Below are positions 10,666-18,516 of a stretch of DNA of 50,748 bases, one piece after another. The notes beneath the pieces are model-generated. The model ran no database searches and was not told the DNA's origin. It saw only the letters and a list, made by a program, of their open reading frames with translations. Both the position numbers and the translations under genes were made by a program. Within the stretch, counting starts at the first letter, position 1, and the number at the start of each line of letters is the position of its first letter. The DNA lies in the NCBI GenBank assembly GCA_002790095.1, contig PFUL01000049.1:1-50748 (forward strand). The letters run 5' to 3'. Source of the stretch: Elusimicrobia bacterium CG_4_9_14_3_um_filter_62_55. Its GTDB lineage: Bacteria > Elusimicrobiota > Elusimicrobia > UBA1565.

Positions 10666-11422
10666 TTAATTGACCGGAACGATCCACTCCCGCAGTTCTT
10701 TGTCCCAGAAAGGCTTCGCACGACCGCCGCGACTGCCATCGTCGCCCCGCCGGCCTCCATCCGGCTCCGGAGGCTGGATGGAGGGGCTTGGCACCGGCGG
10801 GCGATGACGACGCGATATCCCGCGAAGGTCTTCAAGACGAATCAACGGGCGCGTCTCATATTCTAGGGGGGCGCGCGTGGGGACTTGTTCAACAAGCGCT
10901 TGGTAGCACTCTCCGGGATCGGGCTACGGTGAGAACGGCGCGGCCGTTGAAGAAGGTTATGCCGTGCAGGCTCTGTGACTCCATCTCGCTTTCCGGGCGG
11001 ACGCCCCGTGAGGGCCCGCCGGTGATGGACGCCGTCGGTATACGTTCGATCTGGTAGGCGCTCATGGTGAGTTGCAGCGCGGCTTCGAGAGTGCGCCGCG
11101 CGCTGATCTCGAGATCGTGCATGTCTGTATAAGCTTTCTGCCATGCAAGCAGGTTCTGTTCGTATTCCTGGGCGCTCATCCGTCCCTTGCCCGCACGGCG
11201 AAATTTCTCTTCCTCGCGCAACGCATCGCGAAGCAGACCCTCTGTGTACCGGGCCGTCCGCCATTTTTTCTGGGCTTGAACACCTTCACGCGCCAACTCC
11301 AGAATCTTCTCTTTGACCTGCCGCGAAGGCGTGCAAGGGTTCCTGAACCCCGGACGACACGGGATTTTCTCAGCCGATGCCGCGCCCGGCAGCAGAAGCA
11401 GAAACACTAACGCCGCCCTCAC
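10666..11422 (-). pseudogene. Secreted protein with a frameshift (intact part 10889-11422)
   Basis: The uninterrupted reading frame (10889-11422, 177 residues) has signal peptide MRAALVFLLLLPGAASA and a helical Arg/Lys/Glu-rich domain. It stops after ARSRRVLPSAC. The neighbouring frame is open for 86 codons from 10923 to the TAA at 10666-10668 and looks coding: it begins DPGECYQALVEQVP, continues with YETRPLIRLEDLRG and ends PFWDKELREWIVPVN. Removing one base from the GGG at 10921-10923 joins the two into about 250 residues. Either the gene decayed recently or the assembly has a one-base error. It is coupled by ATGA to the lipoprotein gene upstream. Function unknown. Confidence 0.6.
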
Positions 11423-12366
11423 GGCACGACCTCGAAGACGGCGACATTCGACTCGACGCGTCCGAATCCCTGCTTGTTATACCTCAGCAAGGACTCCGGA
11501 TTGACGCCGTATTTGGCAGCGATTCGTTCGGCCTCCTCCACTGAAAAGCCTTCCTGCCCGATTTGGTCCCAAACAACCTTGAGCCGATAGGTCCCGGGCC
11601 TCTCGAAGCGATAGCGAGTCGTAAACTCGCGAAAGCGCCCAGACAGCTCCGGCCTTTCCGGGAGCCCGCGCCGGCGGCGCTCAAGCGCTTCCTCGCGAGG
11701 GACGAAACGCCATGGGGCGGTTTCAACGGTCTCGCCGGGGTACAGAGTCAGGTGAAGCTCGCTATCGGCTGCTCCCTGCTCGGCGATGCGCTTAAGTTCG
11801 GCCTCGATGCGCTTTTCGCTCCAATCCTCTGGAAAAACGAGTTGGGTCCCGGCGCCGAAGGGGTCGCCGAGATCGGCGAAGAACGGACCGCCTCGAAGCT
11901 CGGTCTCGCGACCGTCGGGCTCGATAAGACGATACTCCCAACTGGGCTCGCCAGTCCCCACCCGCTTAAAGAAATTTTCATACCAGGGAACATTCTCCGA
12001 CCCGACATTCTGCACCTCGAGGCGATACCAGAAGTTTTCGCCGCGGCGCAGCACGCGGTCGCGGACCACGACCCGAAGCTCGATCGCGCGACCTTCCCGC
12101 TTCGGGACAAAGCCGGGCGGCGCCGGCGAGACCAGCCTCTGGCGATCCTCGATCTTTGCGCGGTAACGGGGATCCTTAGCGGCGAGCCGCTCACGCACGG
12201 CTCGCATGACTTCACGATCTTCTTCCGGTACGTCGCGAAGCTCGGGAAATCGGTCCACGGGTGGTTTCGCGGACTCGGCAACGCGCGCCGCCTCCTTCGC
12301 CGCCTCGGGCTTGCCGCAGCCGGAGGCGACGAGCAGCGCGAGCAGCAGCACCGTTGTTCTAACCAT
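11419..12366 (-). CDS. Lipoprotein of unknown function
   Basis: About 315 residues with a lipoprotein signal (VLLLALLVASGC; Cys of the lipobox near residue 17). Residues 80-270 form a beta-rich domain of the type seen in extracellular protein-protein modules: AIELRVVVRDRVLRRGENFW, LEVQNVGSENVPWYENFF, LHLTLYPGETVETAPWRFVP, FERPGTYRLKVVWDQIG. The C-terminus ends with a helix and SNVAVFEVVP. I prefer the ATG at 12366 (GGGAG seven bases upstream) to the one at 12372. It overlaps the membrane-protein gene upstream by about 8 bases and the secreted protein downstream by 4, so the three form one operon. Confidence 0.65.
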   Translation of the reverse strand: MVRTTVLLLALLVASGCGKPEAAKEAARVAESAKPPVDRFPELRDVPEEDREVMRAVRERLAAKDPRYRAKIEDRQRLVSPAPPGFVPKREGRAIELRVVVRDRVLRRGENFWYRLEVQNVGSENVPWYENFFKRVGTGEPSWEYRLIEPDGRETELRGGPFFADLGDPFGAGTQLVFPEDWSEKRIEAELKRIAEQGAADSELHLTLYPGETVETAPWRFVPREEALERRRRGLPERPELSGRFREFTTRYRFERPGTYRLKVVWDQIGQEGFSVEEAERIAAKYGVNPESLLRYNKQGFGRVESNVAVFEVVP

Positions 12367-13860
12367 CGTCATTCTCCCACCGACGCGTAAATTCGGTCGC
12401 CAACGCGCGACGGCGGCGCCAATAGAGGATCAGCTTTTCAACCGCGAAGCCGAGCGCCGCAAAAACCGTGACAAGAACCGGAGCGATCTTGATTGCCGCT
12501 CCCTGAACAACCCAGGAGGACGCGGCGTACCAGCCCAATAAGAATCCGGCCAATGTTCCGACGCTCTCCGCTTGCACGCCTGACTCCCGGACCTCGGGCA
12601 AAACCGAGGCAAAAACCGCATACACGCCCGCATGAACGAGCCAAACCGGAACGAGGGCCATAGCGGCCGGATAGCTGGCGACGATCACGGCGGCAATCCC
12701 GCCAATAACGACGCCGATAATGCCCATCGCTGAAATTCCGCGCTTGCCGGCGATCTTGTTGAGCACGGCCGATTCGCCTATTTTAAACTTGAAGATGAGA
12801 CGACGAATCCCCACTAAAGAAAATGGAATCGCGACGGCCGCCGCGGCGAAGAACGGCCAATCGGCGATCATTTGGGGCAACAGAGAGGGCTCGAAGAAGA
12901 GTGCCCCCTGGCTCCACCAAAAGACGGCGACCCCGAAAAAGGCGGAAACGGTCAAAATCGGAACAAGGGGATTGCGTCCCTCTTGAACGAAAGCGTCCAA
13001 CTCGTGCTTGGCGTCGTTGCCCCAAAGCTTCCTGTAATAGTACGGCCACCCGGAGGCCGCCAATGCGGCGGCTCCGCCCACGCCGGCGGCGAGCAGGTAG
13101 CCCAGGCCCATACGCCCGGTCAGCGTCCATAGGGCCTCACCGACCGCGAAGAGCGAAAGCGAAGCAGCATAGGAACCAAAAATCCAGGTCGCCGCCTGCG
13201 AGCGCCCCGCCGCGACGCGTCTAAAGAGGAAACCCGCGATGATAACGCCGGCGGCGACGGCCGGCGTTGCCGGCAATAAACCGGGTTCCATAAACACGTC
13301 ATGGAGGAGAACCGAGTCGACCATCGCATACCACGCCGCGAGAAAAGAAGCCCCTGCAACCGCAACCCCGTACGCCCACCGTTTGATTCGCTCCCGCCGA
13401 GGCAACGGCTCCTGCTTTACGACATGATCAACAGGCGGCATCGAGAGTACCTCCTCAGGCGCTTTCCAAGTTGTCAGGTGATCGGCGGCGATAACCGGGA
13501 CATTGAGGCGCTTTCCGGGAGAGAGATTCGGCAGTTCTTCCGAGTCGGCGCCGTTAAGCGCGACGACCGTGTCTTTCGCGGCGATGGGTTCTCCGCGCAG
13601 AAGGTCGAAGCTGTCGCGGGCCCAACGACTGGATTGTGCGCTCGAGGCTTCCGCCTTGCTGGGAGGGCGCAGCCAAAAGGAACGCTCAGACTTAGGTCCG
13701 ACAAGCCCGAATTCGCGGTAATGGACGCGCCCGGATGCGCTTGCAGGGTATTCGAAACTGCCTTAGAGGCGTTGGGAGTCGAAAATCTGGGGGCTGCGGC
13801 CGCACCGGAAACCAGCGCCATGACCGCGAATGCGCAGAGTACGAATCTTGGGGAGCCCAT
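12359..13860 (-). pseudogene. Membrane protein, probably frameshifted from its signal peptide
   Basis: The ATG at 13441 opens a 360-residue protein with about eight to ten hydrophobic segments (AYGVAVAGASFLAAWYAMV, GIIGVVIGGIAAVIVASYP and others) and a GAGGAGG just upstream. Its frame stays open upstream to a TAA at 13763-13765, and that stretch looks coding (GRVHYREFGLVGPKSERSFW, DTVVALNGADSEELPNLSPG, RLNVPVIAADHLTTW), the second part being LysM-like. The ATG at 13860, with AGGGGGG before it, starts a signal peptide (SPRFVLCAFAVMALVSGAAA) in the other frame. One indel between about 13762 and 13700 would join all into roughly 500 residues. Alternatively 12359-13441 stands alone. Function unknown. 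Confidence 0.55.
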
Positions 13861-14030
13861 TGCCCCCCTAATGTACCATGGGGCCAAACTTTAGGTTTAG
13901 GACTTTCGGGATAAAAAATATGGGAAAAGGTCCCTAATTGGTTGGGCCCTTCCCGGACGAAACGGGTTACGGCAACCCCTCAGGCGCAAGCTCACCCAGT
14001 CTGATGAGGCGGACAACGGACGATTCCAGG
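13861..14030. other. Intergenic stretch between membrane-protein operon and Xre gene
   Basis: 170 bases. A short hairpin GGGTT-ACGGC-AACCC sits at 13964-13978. On the minus strand GGGA-CCTTT-TCCC followed by ATATTTTTTAT (about 13913-13934) could be a weak terminator for the Xre gene. I considered a c-di-GMP riboswitch here and dropped it. Confidence 0.3.
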
Positions 14031-14411
14031 TTAGCCCGATTTCCGGGAGGAACGCCCCTTCAGGCCGCCGCCCCGATAGCCGAATTGGGTCGCGATGTCC
14101 TTAACGATGCCGACAAGAGCGCGCTTTTCCTTGTCCGTCATTTTCTTCATCAGGGATTCAATCACGCGGGCATACGCGTCGCCGGAGGCGGATCCTTCGA
14201 TCGGCAGCAATTCAGCCGGTCCGACCCCAAGCGCGGCCGAGACCGCCAACAAAGTCTTCAAGCTGGGCACGTTCGCGCCCCGCTCGATCTGGCCGTAGAA
14301 GGAGGCTTCGATCCCGGACGCCTCGGCCACTTCGGCCTGCGTGCGCTTTTGCGCCTCGCGCAGCGCGCGCATTTTCCCGCCGATCTCGGCGTATAAAGAT
14401 TCGTCGCCCAT
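14031..14411 (-). CDS. Xre-family transcriptional regulator
   Basis: A 126-residue protein with a standard Xre/Cro helix-turn-helix at about residues 8-65: KMRALREAQKRTQAEVAEAS, then YGQIERGANVPSLKTLL. The remainder (YARVIESLMKKMTDKEKRALVGIVKDIATQ) is a helical dimerisation-like tail. It is divergent from the receiver gene at 14519, with the receiver's promoter in the roughly 110-base space between them, so it is a candidate regulator of that gene. No palindromic operator stood out. Confidence 0.8.
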   Translation of the reverse strand: MGDESLYAEIGGKMRALREAQKRTQAEVAEASGIEASFYGQIERGANVPSLKTLLAVSAALGVGPAELLPIEGSASGDAYARVIESLMKKMTDKEKRALVGIVKDIATQFGYRGGGLKGRSSRKSG

Positions 14412-14462
14412 CTACCTATTCAACGAATACTGCAGGCGCAGAGAAACAGACTAAAAAACCTG

Positions 14463-14490
14463 TTGACTGGCTTTATAACCCTGTTACACT
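14463..14490 (+). promoter_or_regulatory. Sigma-70-like promoter for the receiver gene
   Basis: TTGACT at 14463-14468, 16-base spacer, TACACT at 14485-14490. Predicted start near 14497, giving a leader of about 22 bases with no clear Shine-Dalgarno sequence before the ATG at 14519. Consensus-based prediction. Confidence 0.45.
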
Positions 14491-14518
14491 TAGAAGCAGC
14501 CTCCGCGCCGACCTCGAT

Positions 14519-14887
14519 ATGAAACCCCACGGGAAACGCATGCTAATCGTGGAAGATGATCCCGCGCTCGCCCGAATGTCCGCGCGATTGGCGGCCTCGC
14601 TCGGATGGGTCGCGACCGTCGTCGCGAGCCCCTCCTCGGCTCTCGACGCGCTCGCGGAGGGCGCCTTCGATCTCGTGATCAGTGATGTGGGATTGGGCGA
14701 GGAAGACGGCGTCGCGTTGGCTTCGGCGCTGAAGCGGCGTACGCCGGATTTGCCCGTCATCATGATGTCCGGCGATCCGGACAATCTCGCTCGGGCGCTG
14801 AAGGCGGGTCTGCCCGTCACGTTGGCGAAGCCCTTCGACCGCGGGGCGCTCCAAGCGGCGCTGGACCGGGCGCTGCCGGGGACCTAA
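14519..14887 (+). CDS. Stand-alone response-regulator receiver domain
   Basis: 122 residues forming a single CheY-like receiver. Acidic pair E12-D13-D14 in MLIVEDD, phosphoacceptor D56 in LVISDVG, the switch Ser in VIMMSGDPD and the conserved Lys in VTLAKPFD are all present, so it should be phosphorylatable. No output domain, so it would act through protein contact. No kinase is adjacent; the nearest is the GAF kinase at 23-25 kb. It converges with, and overlaps by 4 bases, a second receiver whose key residues are lost. Confidence 0.88.
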   Translation: MKPHGKRMLIVEDDPALARMSARLAASLGWVATVVASPSSALDALAEGAFDLVISDVGLGEEDGVALASALKRRTPDLPVIMMSGDPDNLARALKAGLPVTLAKPFDRGALQAALDRALPGT

Positions 14888-15333
14888 ACGGCAATCCCGG
14901 CCGCATCGGCCAAGGCCGAAAGCAGCTGCTCGGGAGTGAACGGCAGCGGCAAATAACGGTCGGCGCCCGCGCGCAGCGCCTTCGTCCACAACGCGCTGCT
15001 CATCTCGGCGGAATTCACGATGATCTTAGGCTTGGGGAAATAGGACAACCGCCGAATCCGGCCGCAGAGTTCGAGTCCGTCCATCTTCGGCATCCGGTAG
15101 TTGACGACCAGGACGTCCGGCCGGAAGAGCCGTGCCTCCCGCAGCGCGGCGACCCCGTCTTGGGCCGTGCGCACGAGAAACGGCAGACCGCGCAAACAAA
15201 CGACCCGCTCGATCAACAGTAAAATGGCGGGGTTGTCGTCGACGATCAGCAAGCGCAGGCGCCGCTCGGACTCCCGACCCGAAAACTGCCCCCCGCGCCT
15301 GAAGTGCATCGGATTGCGTCCGCATCGGCCCAT
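14884..15333 (-). CDS. Degenerate (pseudo-)receiver protein
   Basis: CheY-like receiver of about 149 residues. LRLLIVDDNPAILLL gives the acidic pocket, and the fold continues through DVLVVNYRMPKMDGLELC, PKIIVNSAEMSS and GADRYLPLPFTPEQLL. The phosphoacceptor position is Asn (VVNYRMP) instead of Asp, and the conserved Lys of the KPF motif is Leu (LPLPF). Classical phosphorylation is therefore unlikely, and it may be a constitutive or ligand-sensing decoy. The ATG at 15333 is chosen because GGGAGG lies six bases upstream; a longer frame starts at 15420. It converges on the canonical receiver. Confidence 0.8.
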   Translation of the reverse strand: MGRCGRNPMHFRRGGQFSGRESERRLRLLIVDDNPAILLLIERVVCLRGLPFLVRTAQDGVAALREARLFRPDVLVVNYRMPKMDGLELCGRIRRLSYFPKPKIIVNSAEMSSALWTKALRAGADRYLPLPFTPEQLLSALADAAGIAV

Positions 15334-15495
15334 CGTGCCCTCCCGATGCCGGAGAGGGGGCCGGCGCTGCATTGAGTGTAGCGGGCAAGCCTCAAAGCGC
15401 CAGCGACTTTTAGGCGACATTGTGCGAGATTTTCTTCACAAAAGACCTGCGGCTCCGATTTAAACGACGGGGCTTAAATCCTTCGCACATCCAGG

Positions 15496-15885
15496 CTAGG
15501 GACCCAGTTCCGCCTCAATCAGCCTGCGATTCGACGGGGAGATGAAGTCCGAGCTTTTTCCGCCCAACTGAATCCGCTTCACGAGCTCATCTCTGAACGG
15601 GTCGAATTCCTCGACGACCTGTGGATGGGACTTAAGCCGCCCCAAGGGGTAGACTTTGGCCTTGGAATAGGCGACGACCGACTCGAACCTCAAGAAGGGA
15701 TGCTCTCCCGCTTGAAGTATACAGCTATCGTCGTCAAAGGATTTCCTATCGGTTATATTTGCGCAGAGGCAGGAGTCTTCAGGTCCCGTGGGTGCGGTTA
15801 TGGCAACCCAAAGATGAGACCACTCCCCCGTCGTGAGATCACGCAAGCGGAAACAGAAGCCGGGCTTGATGGGGCTGGAGGGCAC
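15496..15885 (-). CDS. Putative toxin partner of the Panacea protein (PemK/MazF-like)
   Basis: A 129-residue protein with a GTG start that overlaps the stop of the Panacea gene by one base (TAGTG), a tight two-gene unit. The N-terminal half (KPGFCFRLRD, EWSHLWVAITAP, CLCANITD, DSCILQAGEHPFL) matches the pattern of SH3-like PemK/MazF barrels: a substrate-binding strand, a V-x-x-T, a Cys-rich strand and a final GDHPF-like turn. That kind of protein is often paired with DUF4065 antitoxins. Family membership is my reading of the pattern; catalytic residues cannot be assigned with confidence. Confidence 0.6.
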   Translation of the reverse strand: MPSSPIKPGFCFRLRDLTTGEWSHLWVAITAPTGPEDSCLCANITDRKSFDDDSCILQAGEHPFLRFESVVAYSKAKVYPLGRLKSHPQVVEEFDPFRDELVKRIQLGGKSSDFISPSNRRLIEAELGP

Positions 15886-16478
15886 TACTCGGAGGCCAAG
15901 AAAGAGGAATCCATGATGTCCAATCTCCTCTGTTCTTCGGCGATCCCCAAAATCTGCTCATCAGACTTCCCTACCCGCTTCAATATCTCCCTGGACGGGA
16001 TTGGATTGCTAGTCCCCTGCGGGTCCATCCATTCGGGGCAATTGTCGTGAGTGAACTTCACAAGGTCCCACTCAGTCATCGAGCCGAAGCGCTCAAAGAT
16101 GAATTCAAGGGTGTCGAGTTCGGACTTGGAGAAATCTTCCCCTGGATCGTTTATAAGGCGAACGTCATATCCAGACTTCTTGAAAAAACAACTCCAGAAG
16201 GGAAAGTGCTTTTTCTCTTGGACGGCCTCGTAAATCGGACTCGTAACGGGGCCGTAATCCATGGAGACATACTGGCCGCCTGCGATGGGAAAGCCGGTTC
16301 TTTTGATCGATTCGCGGTCAGTCAAATAGAGAAGTTTGATCAACTTCATGTAGTTGATCTCTCCTTCAAATTTCTTGGCAAAGAAGGACGCAGCGCGGGT
16401 GGCCTTTTTTTCGTCGAAACGGTAGTCGGACACAGAAACACCCGCCCCCAGCTCTCCAGCCTGAGGCGTAACGCTCAT
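15885..16478 (-). CDS. Panacea-domain (DUF4065, SocA-like) antitoxin
   Basis: Panacea/DUF4065 protein; members neutralise a wide range of toxins (PanAT systems) and include the Caulobacter SocA antitoxin. Diagnostic segments are AASFFAKKFEGEINYMKLIK followed by LLYLTDRESI, then GGQYVSMDYGPVTSPIYEAV and the C-terminal LVKFTHDNCPEW. About 197 residues from the ATG at 16478. The ATG at 16484 is two codons earlier, but the promoter's -10 box ends at 16485, so the mRNA should begin at about 16478. It is co-transcribed with the PemK-like gene downstream. Confidence 0.82.
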   Translation of the reverse strand: MSVTPQAGELGAGVSVSDYRFDEKKATRAASFFAKKFEGEINYMKLIKLLYLTDRESIKRTGFPIAGGQYVSMDYGPVTSPIYEAVQEKKHFPFWSCFFKKSGYDVRLINDPGEDFSKSELDTLEFIFERFGSMTEWDLVKFTHDNCPEWMDPQGTSNPIPSREILKRVGKSDEQILGIAEEQRRLDIMDSSFLASE

Positions 16479-16484
16479 ATTCAT

Positions 16485-16513
16485 TATTTAGACGCCTTCT
16501 CTAGACATGTCAA
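16485..16513 (-). promoter_or_regulatory. Promoter abutting the Panacea gene (leaderless)
   Basis: Read on the minus strand: TTGACA (16508-16513), a 17-base spacer, TAAATA (16485-16490), then immediately ATGAATATG. Transcription would start about seven bases after the -10 box, at the second ATG (16478), giving an mRNA without leader. The hexamers and spacing are close to consensus. Confidence 0.65.
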
Positions 16514-16664
16514 TACCGAGCAGATAAGAGGATCATACCAAAACCGTGATTTTAAGGCGGTCTACAAAACATGCGCGTTCCTTAACAATCCAGGTCCTTC
16601 GACCCCTGCGGCGCCGGGCCGTTCGCCCTTTTTCCGAATCTGCGGACGGGCGCATCGTATCGGC

Positions 16665-17009
16665 ATGAATCGACATTGGCCGCTCGCCGCGGCGCTACTC
16701 GTCCTTGCTCCGCTTGCCGGGCACGCCGAGTCCGACCCGTTCTGGGACGGCGCGCTGATCCGCGAACGCGATGCCTCCGCGCCCCCGGCCCGGCAGAACC
16801 CCTCGCGGCAAAAACAGTCGGGGAGCGATTTGAGCCCGGCCCGCGCCGAACATCGAGGCCGCATGCGCGCGGTGCCCGCCCCGGCGGCCGACACAGTTCG
16901 CGGCATCGCTTCGCGCCGCTCCGCTCCCGAAATTCGCTGGGACCTCGCCGCCGCGCTGCCGCGCGTCGACGCACAACTGCTGAAAAGAAAGTTGAGCCGG
17001 GACGCTTGA
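16665..17009 (+). CDS. Small secreted protein of unknown function
   Basis: 114 residues. Signal peptide RHWPLAAALLVLAPLAGHAE, then a basic, Pro/Arg/Ser-rich, probably disordered region and a short helix (EIRWDLAAALPRVDAQLLKR). The ATG at 16665 lies well inside a longer open frame whose upstream part is antisense to the Panacea gene, so I cut it there. No Shine-Dalgarno sequence is obvious. No family recognised; it may be a lineage-specific envelope peptide. Confidence 0.45.
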   Translation: MNRHWPLAAALLVLAPLAGHAESDPFWDGALIRERDASAPPARQNPSRQKQSGSDLSPARAEHRGRMRAVPAPAADTVRGIASRRSAPEIRWDLAAALPRVDAQLLKRKLSRDA

Positions 17010-17014
17010 GGGCG

Positions 17015-17038
17015 GGGCGCTCCTAACGCCGGGCGCCC
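17015..17038 (+). terminator. Possible terminator after the small secreted gene
   Basis: Stem GGGCGC (17015-17020) and GCGCCC (17033-17038) with a 12-base loop, just after the stop codon. The following bases TGATTCT are only weakly T-rich, so termination is uncertain. Confidence 0.3.
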
Positions 17039-17072
17039 TGATTCTAGGATGAAAATAGCATCATTTTCTGCA

Positions 17073-17101
17073 TTGACGCACTGAGGACGCCCGGCTAAAC
17101 T
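17073..17101 (+). promoter_or_regulatory. Promoter of hicAB, close to the start codon
   Basis: TTGACG (17073-17078), 17-base spacer, TAAACT (17096-17101), and the hicA ATG only four bases later, so the transcript would be leaderless. Upstream, GAAAAT-N6-ATTTTC at 17051-17068 is a small inverted repeat that could be an operator. Confidence 0.55.
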
Positions 17102-17105
17102 GATC

Positions 17106-17291
17106 ATGAAGGTCAAGGAAATCATTCGACTTATCCAGGATGACGGTTGGTTCATCGTGGCAAACAAAGGAAGCCACCGCCAGTACAAGCACCCGTCAAA
17201 GCCAGGTCGAGTGACAATTGCAGGAAATACAGGATACGACCTCGCACCAGGAACGCTGAACAGCATTCTAAAACAGGCTGGACTGAAATGA
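17106..17291 (+). CDS. hicA: HicA mRNA-interferase toxin
   Basis: 61 residues, the usual length of HicA, with a double-stranded-RNA-binding-like fold. It has the conserved MKVKEIIRLIQDDGWF opening, the catalytic His in GSHRQYKHP, and VTIAGN followed by LAPGTLNSILKQAGL at the C-terminus. HicA cleaves mRNA and tmRNA in the cytoplasm and is held by HicB. Its ATGA overlap with hicB and shared promoter make a standard toxin-first hicAB operon. Confidence 0.93.
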   Translation: MKVKEIIRLIQDDGWFIVANKGSHRQYKHPSKPGRVTIAGNTGYDLAPGTLNSILKQAGLK

Positions 17292-17497
17292 GCAAGTACC
17301 TGGTCGTTATCGAGAAAGCAGGAAAGAACTTTTCGGCCTTCTGTCCGGATATCCCCGGCTGCATCGCCGTCGGATCGACGAAGCGTGAGGTTGAAAAAAA
17401 CATTCGCGAAGCGATCTCCCTGCATATCGACGGGCTTAAAGAAGACGGCCTGCCGGCCCCGCCCCACACATCCACCGCCGAATACGTGGCCGTCTAA
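17288..17497 (+). CDS. hicB: HicB antitoxin (short form)
   Basis: 69 residues from the ATG at 17288, overlapping hicA by 4 bases. The HicB fold is visible: YLVVIEKAGKNFSAFCPDIP, then GCIAVGSTKREVEKNIREAI and SLHIDGLKEDGLPAPPHT. The HTH or RHH DNA-binding domain found in longer HicB proteins is missing, so it may neutralise HicA without being the repressor of the operon. A frame opening at 17147 exists but its first 47 codons lie inside hicA and are not HicB-like. Confidence 0.92.
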   Translation: MSKYLVVIEKAGKNFSAFCPDIPGCIAVGSTKREVEKNIREAISLHIDGLKEDGLPAPPHTSTAEYVAV

Positions 17498-17538
17498 GGC
17501 GAAAATTCTCAAATTGCACGGCGCAGACAGGCCGTTCG

Positions 17539-18342
17539 TCAGCCGCGGCCCCGCTTCCACTCTTCGAAGAAATCCTCGTACGCCCGAAAGAAATGCCGCT
17601 GGAACGCGGCATCGAACTCGCTCGATTGTCCGAGGTCCTTGAGGAATTCGGCGATGCCGATCAATCCGTGGCGCCGGCGCAGCGCGTCGACCATCGAGAG
17701 CGACATGTCGTAGGCGAGGCGCGCCTGCTCCGGCGAGAGCCCGCGAAACGATGCGTTCAGCCTCTGCGCGGAGAAATACGAATCCTGCTTCCCTTTGAGG
17801 CGGGCCTCGGCCTCGGCGACGCCCTCATCGGAAAACGCCTGCCGGTTCGATCCGGTGTAGTAGAAATCGAAGAACATCGACAGATTCTTGGAGCCGCCGC
17901 GCTCCGAACGCGCCCGTTCCAGCAGTTCGCCCGCGCCCGGGATTCCCGGATTCAACCGCAGCGCCGCTTCAAGCGCCTCGACCGCAGGGCCCGGCCGTCC
18001 CTGTTCGTAATGGATCTTACCCAACAGCAGGAATGCGTTCGTGTCGGACGGGGAGACGATGATCGCGCGTTCCAAGCGGCGTGCCGCGGCCGTCGGATCG
18101 CCGGCTTTATAGAGGTCGAACGCCTCGCGCACACCGTCGTCCGGCGTCTCCTTAGGCGGCACGGTGAAAAGCTCCGATTCCGGAGATTCCGGCTCAAATG
18201 GCGCAGCGCCCTCTTTCGCCTCAGTCGTCGGTAGAGCGTCGTGCGGCAAGACGGGGGGACGCCGCGCCGCAAACGCCCACAGGACGGCGCCCAGCACGCC
18301 GGCCCCAAGCGCGAGACGGAAGGCCGAGAGGCGAATAATCAA
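17539..18342 (-). CDS. Membrane-anchored TPR protein
   Basis: About 267 residues. A single N-terminal membrane segment (FRLALGAGVLGAVLWAFAA) is followed by an acidic Pro-rich linker and TPR-like helices (AFDLYKAGDPTAAARRLERA, TNAFLLLGKIHYEQGRPGPA, VEALEAALRLNPGIPGAGEL). The C-terminal 110 residues (KQDSYFSAQRLNASFRGLSP, FFRAYEDFFEEW) are helical with no family I know. The start is uncertain: I propose the TTG at 18342, after GGGGTGAT, because the longer frame to 18402 runs back inside a decayed gene. Probably envelope-located. Confidence 0.6.
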   Translation of the reverse strand: MIIRLSAFRLALGAGVLGAVLWAFAARRPPVLPHDALPTTEAKEGAAPFEPESPESELFTVPPKETPDDGVREAFDLYKAGDPTAAARRLERAIIVSPSDTNAFLLLGKIHYEQGRPGPAVEALEAALRLNPGIPGAGELLERARSERGGSKNLSMFFDFYYTGSNRQAFSDEGVAEAEARLKGKQDSYFSAQRLNASFRGLSPEQARLAYDMSLSMVDALRRRHGLIGIAEFLKDLGQSSEFDAAFQRHFFRAYEDFFEEWKRGRG

Positions 18343-18346
18343 CAGA

Positions 18347-18475
18347 TCACCCCAGCGCCGGCAGAAATCGCTCGGCCGAAAGAACGCGCACGCCGTCGAC
18401 AAAGTGCAGGTGCGAGGCGACCATGGTCTCGCGCAGGTCGGAGACGATCGGAGCGGTCAGGCTGCGGTTTTTCAC
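18347..18475 (-). pseudogene. C-terminal remnant, possibly of an AAA/DUF4143 ATPase
   Basis: An open stretch of 42 codons on the minus strand reading KNRSLTAPIVSDLRETMVAS, then HLHFVDGVRVLSAERFLPAL and stop. From memory, the closing pattern DGVRVL-x-A-x-x-FL-x-x-L is typical of the end of AAA ATPases with a DUF4143 domain. Nothing upstream encodes the rest of such a protein, so it would be a leftover of a deleted gene. The assignment rests on a short motif. Confidence 0.4.
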
Positions 18476-18516
18476 GGGCTGCGCCCAGTGTCGCCGAGGA
18501 TTTTCGGCGTGTCAAT

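Noticed and set aside
13937-14030. Possible c-di-GMP (GEMM) riboswitch between the Xre gene and the membrane-protein operon
   Set aside because: Only short fragments resemble the consensus; the core GGGCAAACC and the helix order are missing.
16047-16664. Long N-terminus of the plus-strand secreted protein
   Set aside because: Antisense to the Panacea gene; a signal peptide starts cleanly at 16665.
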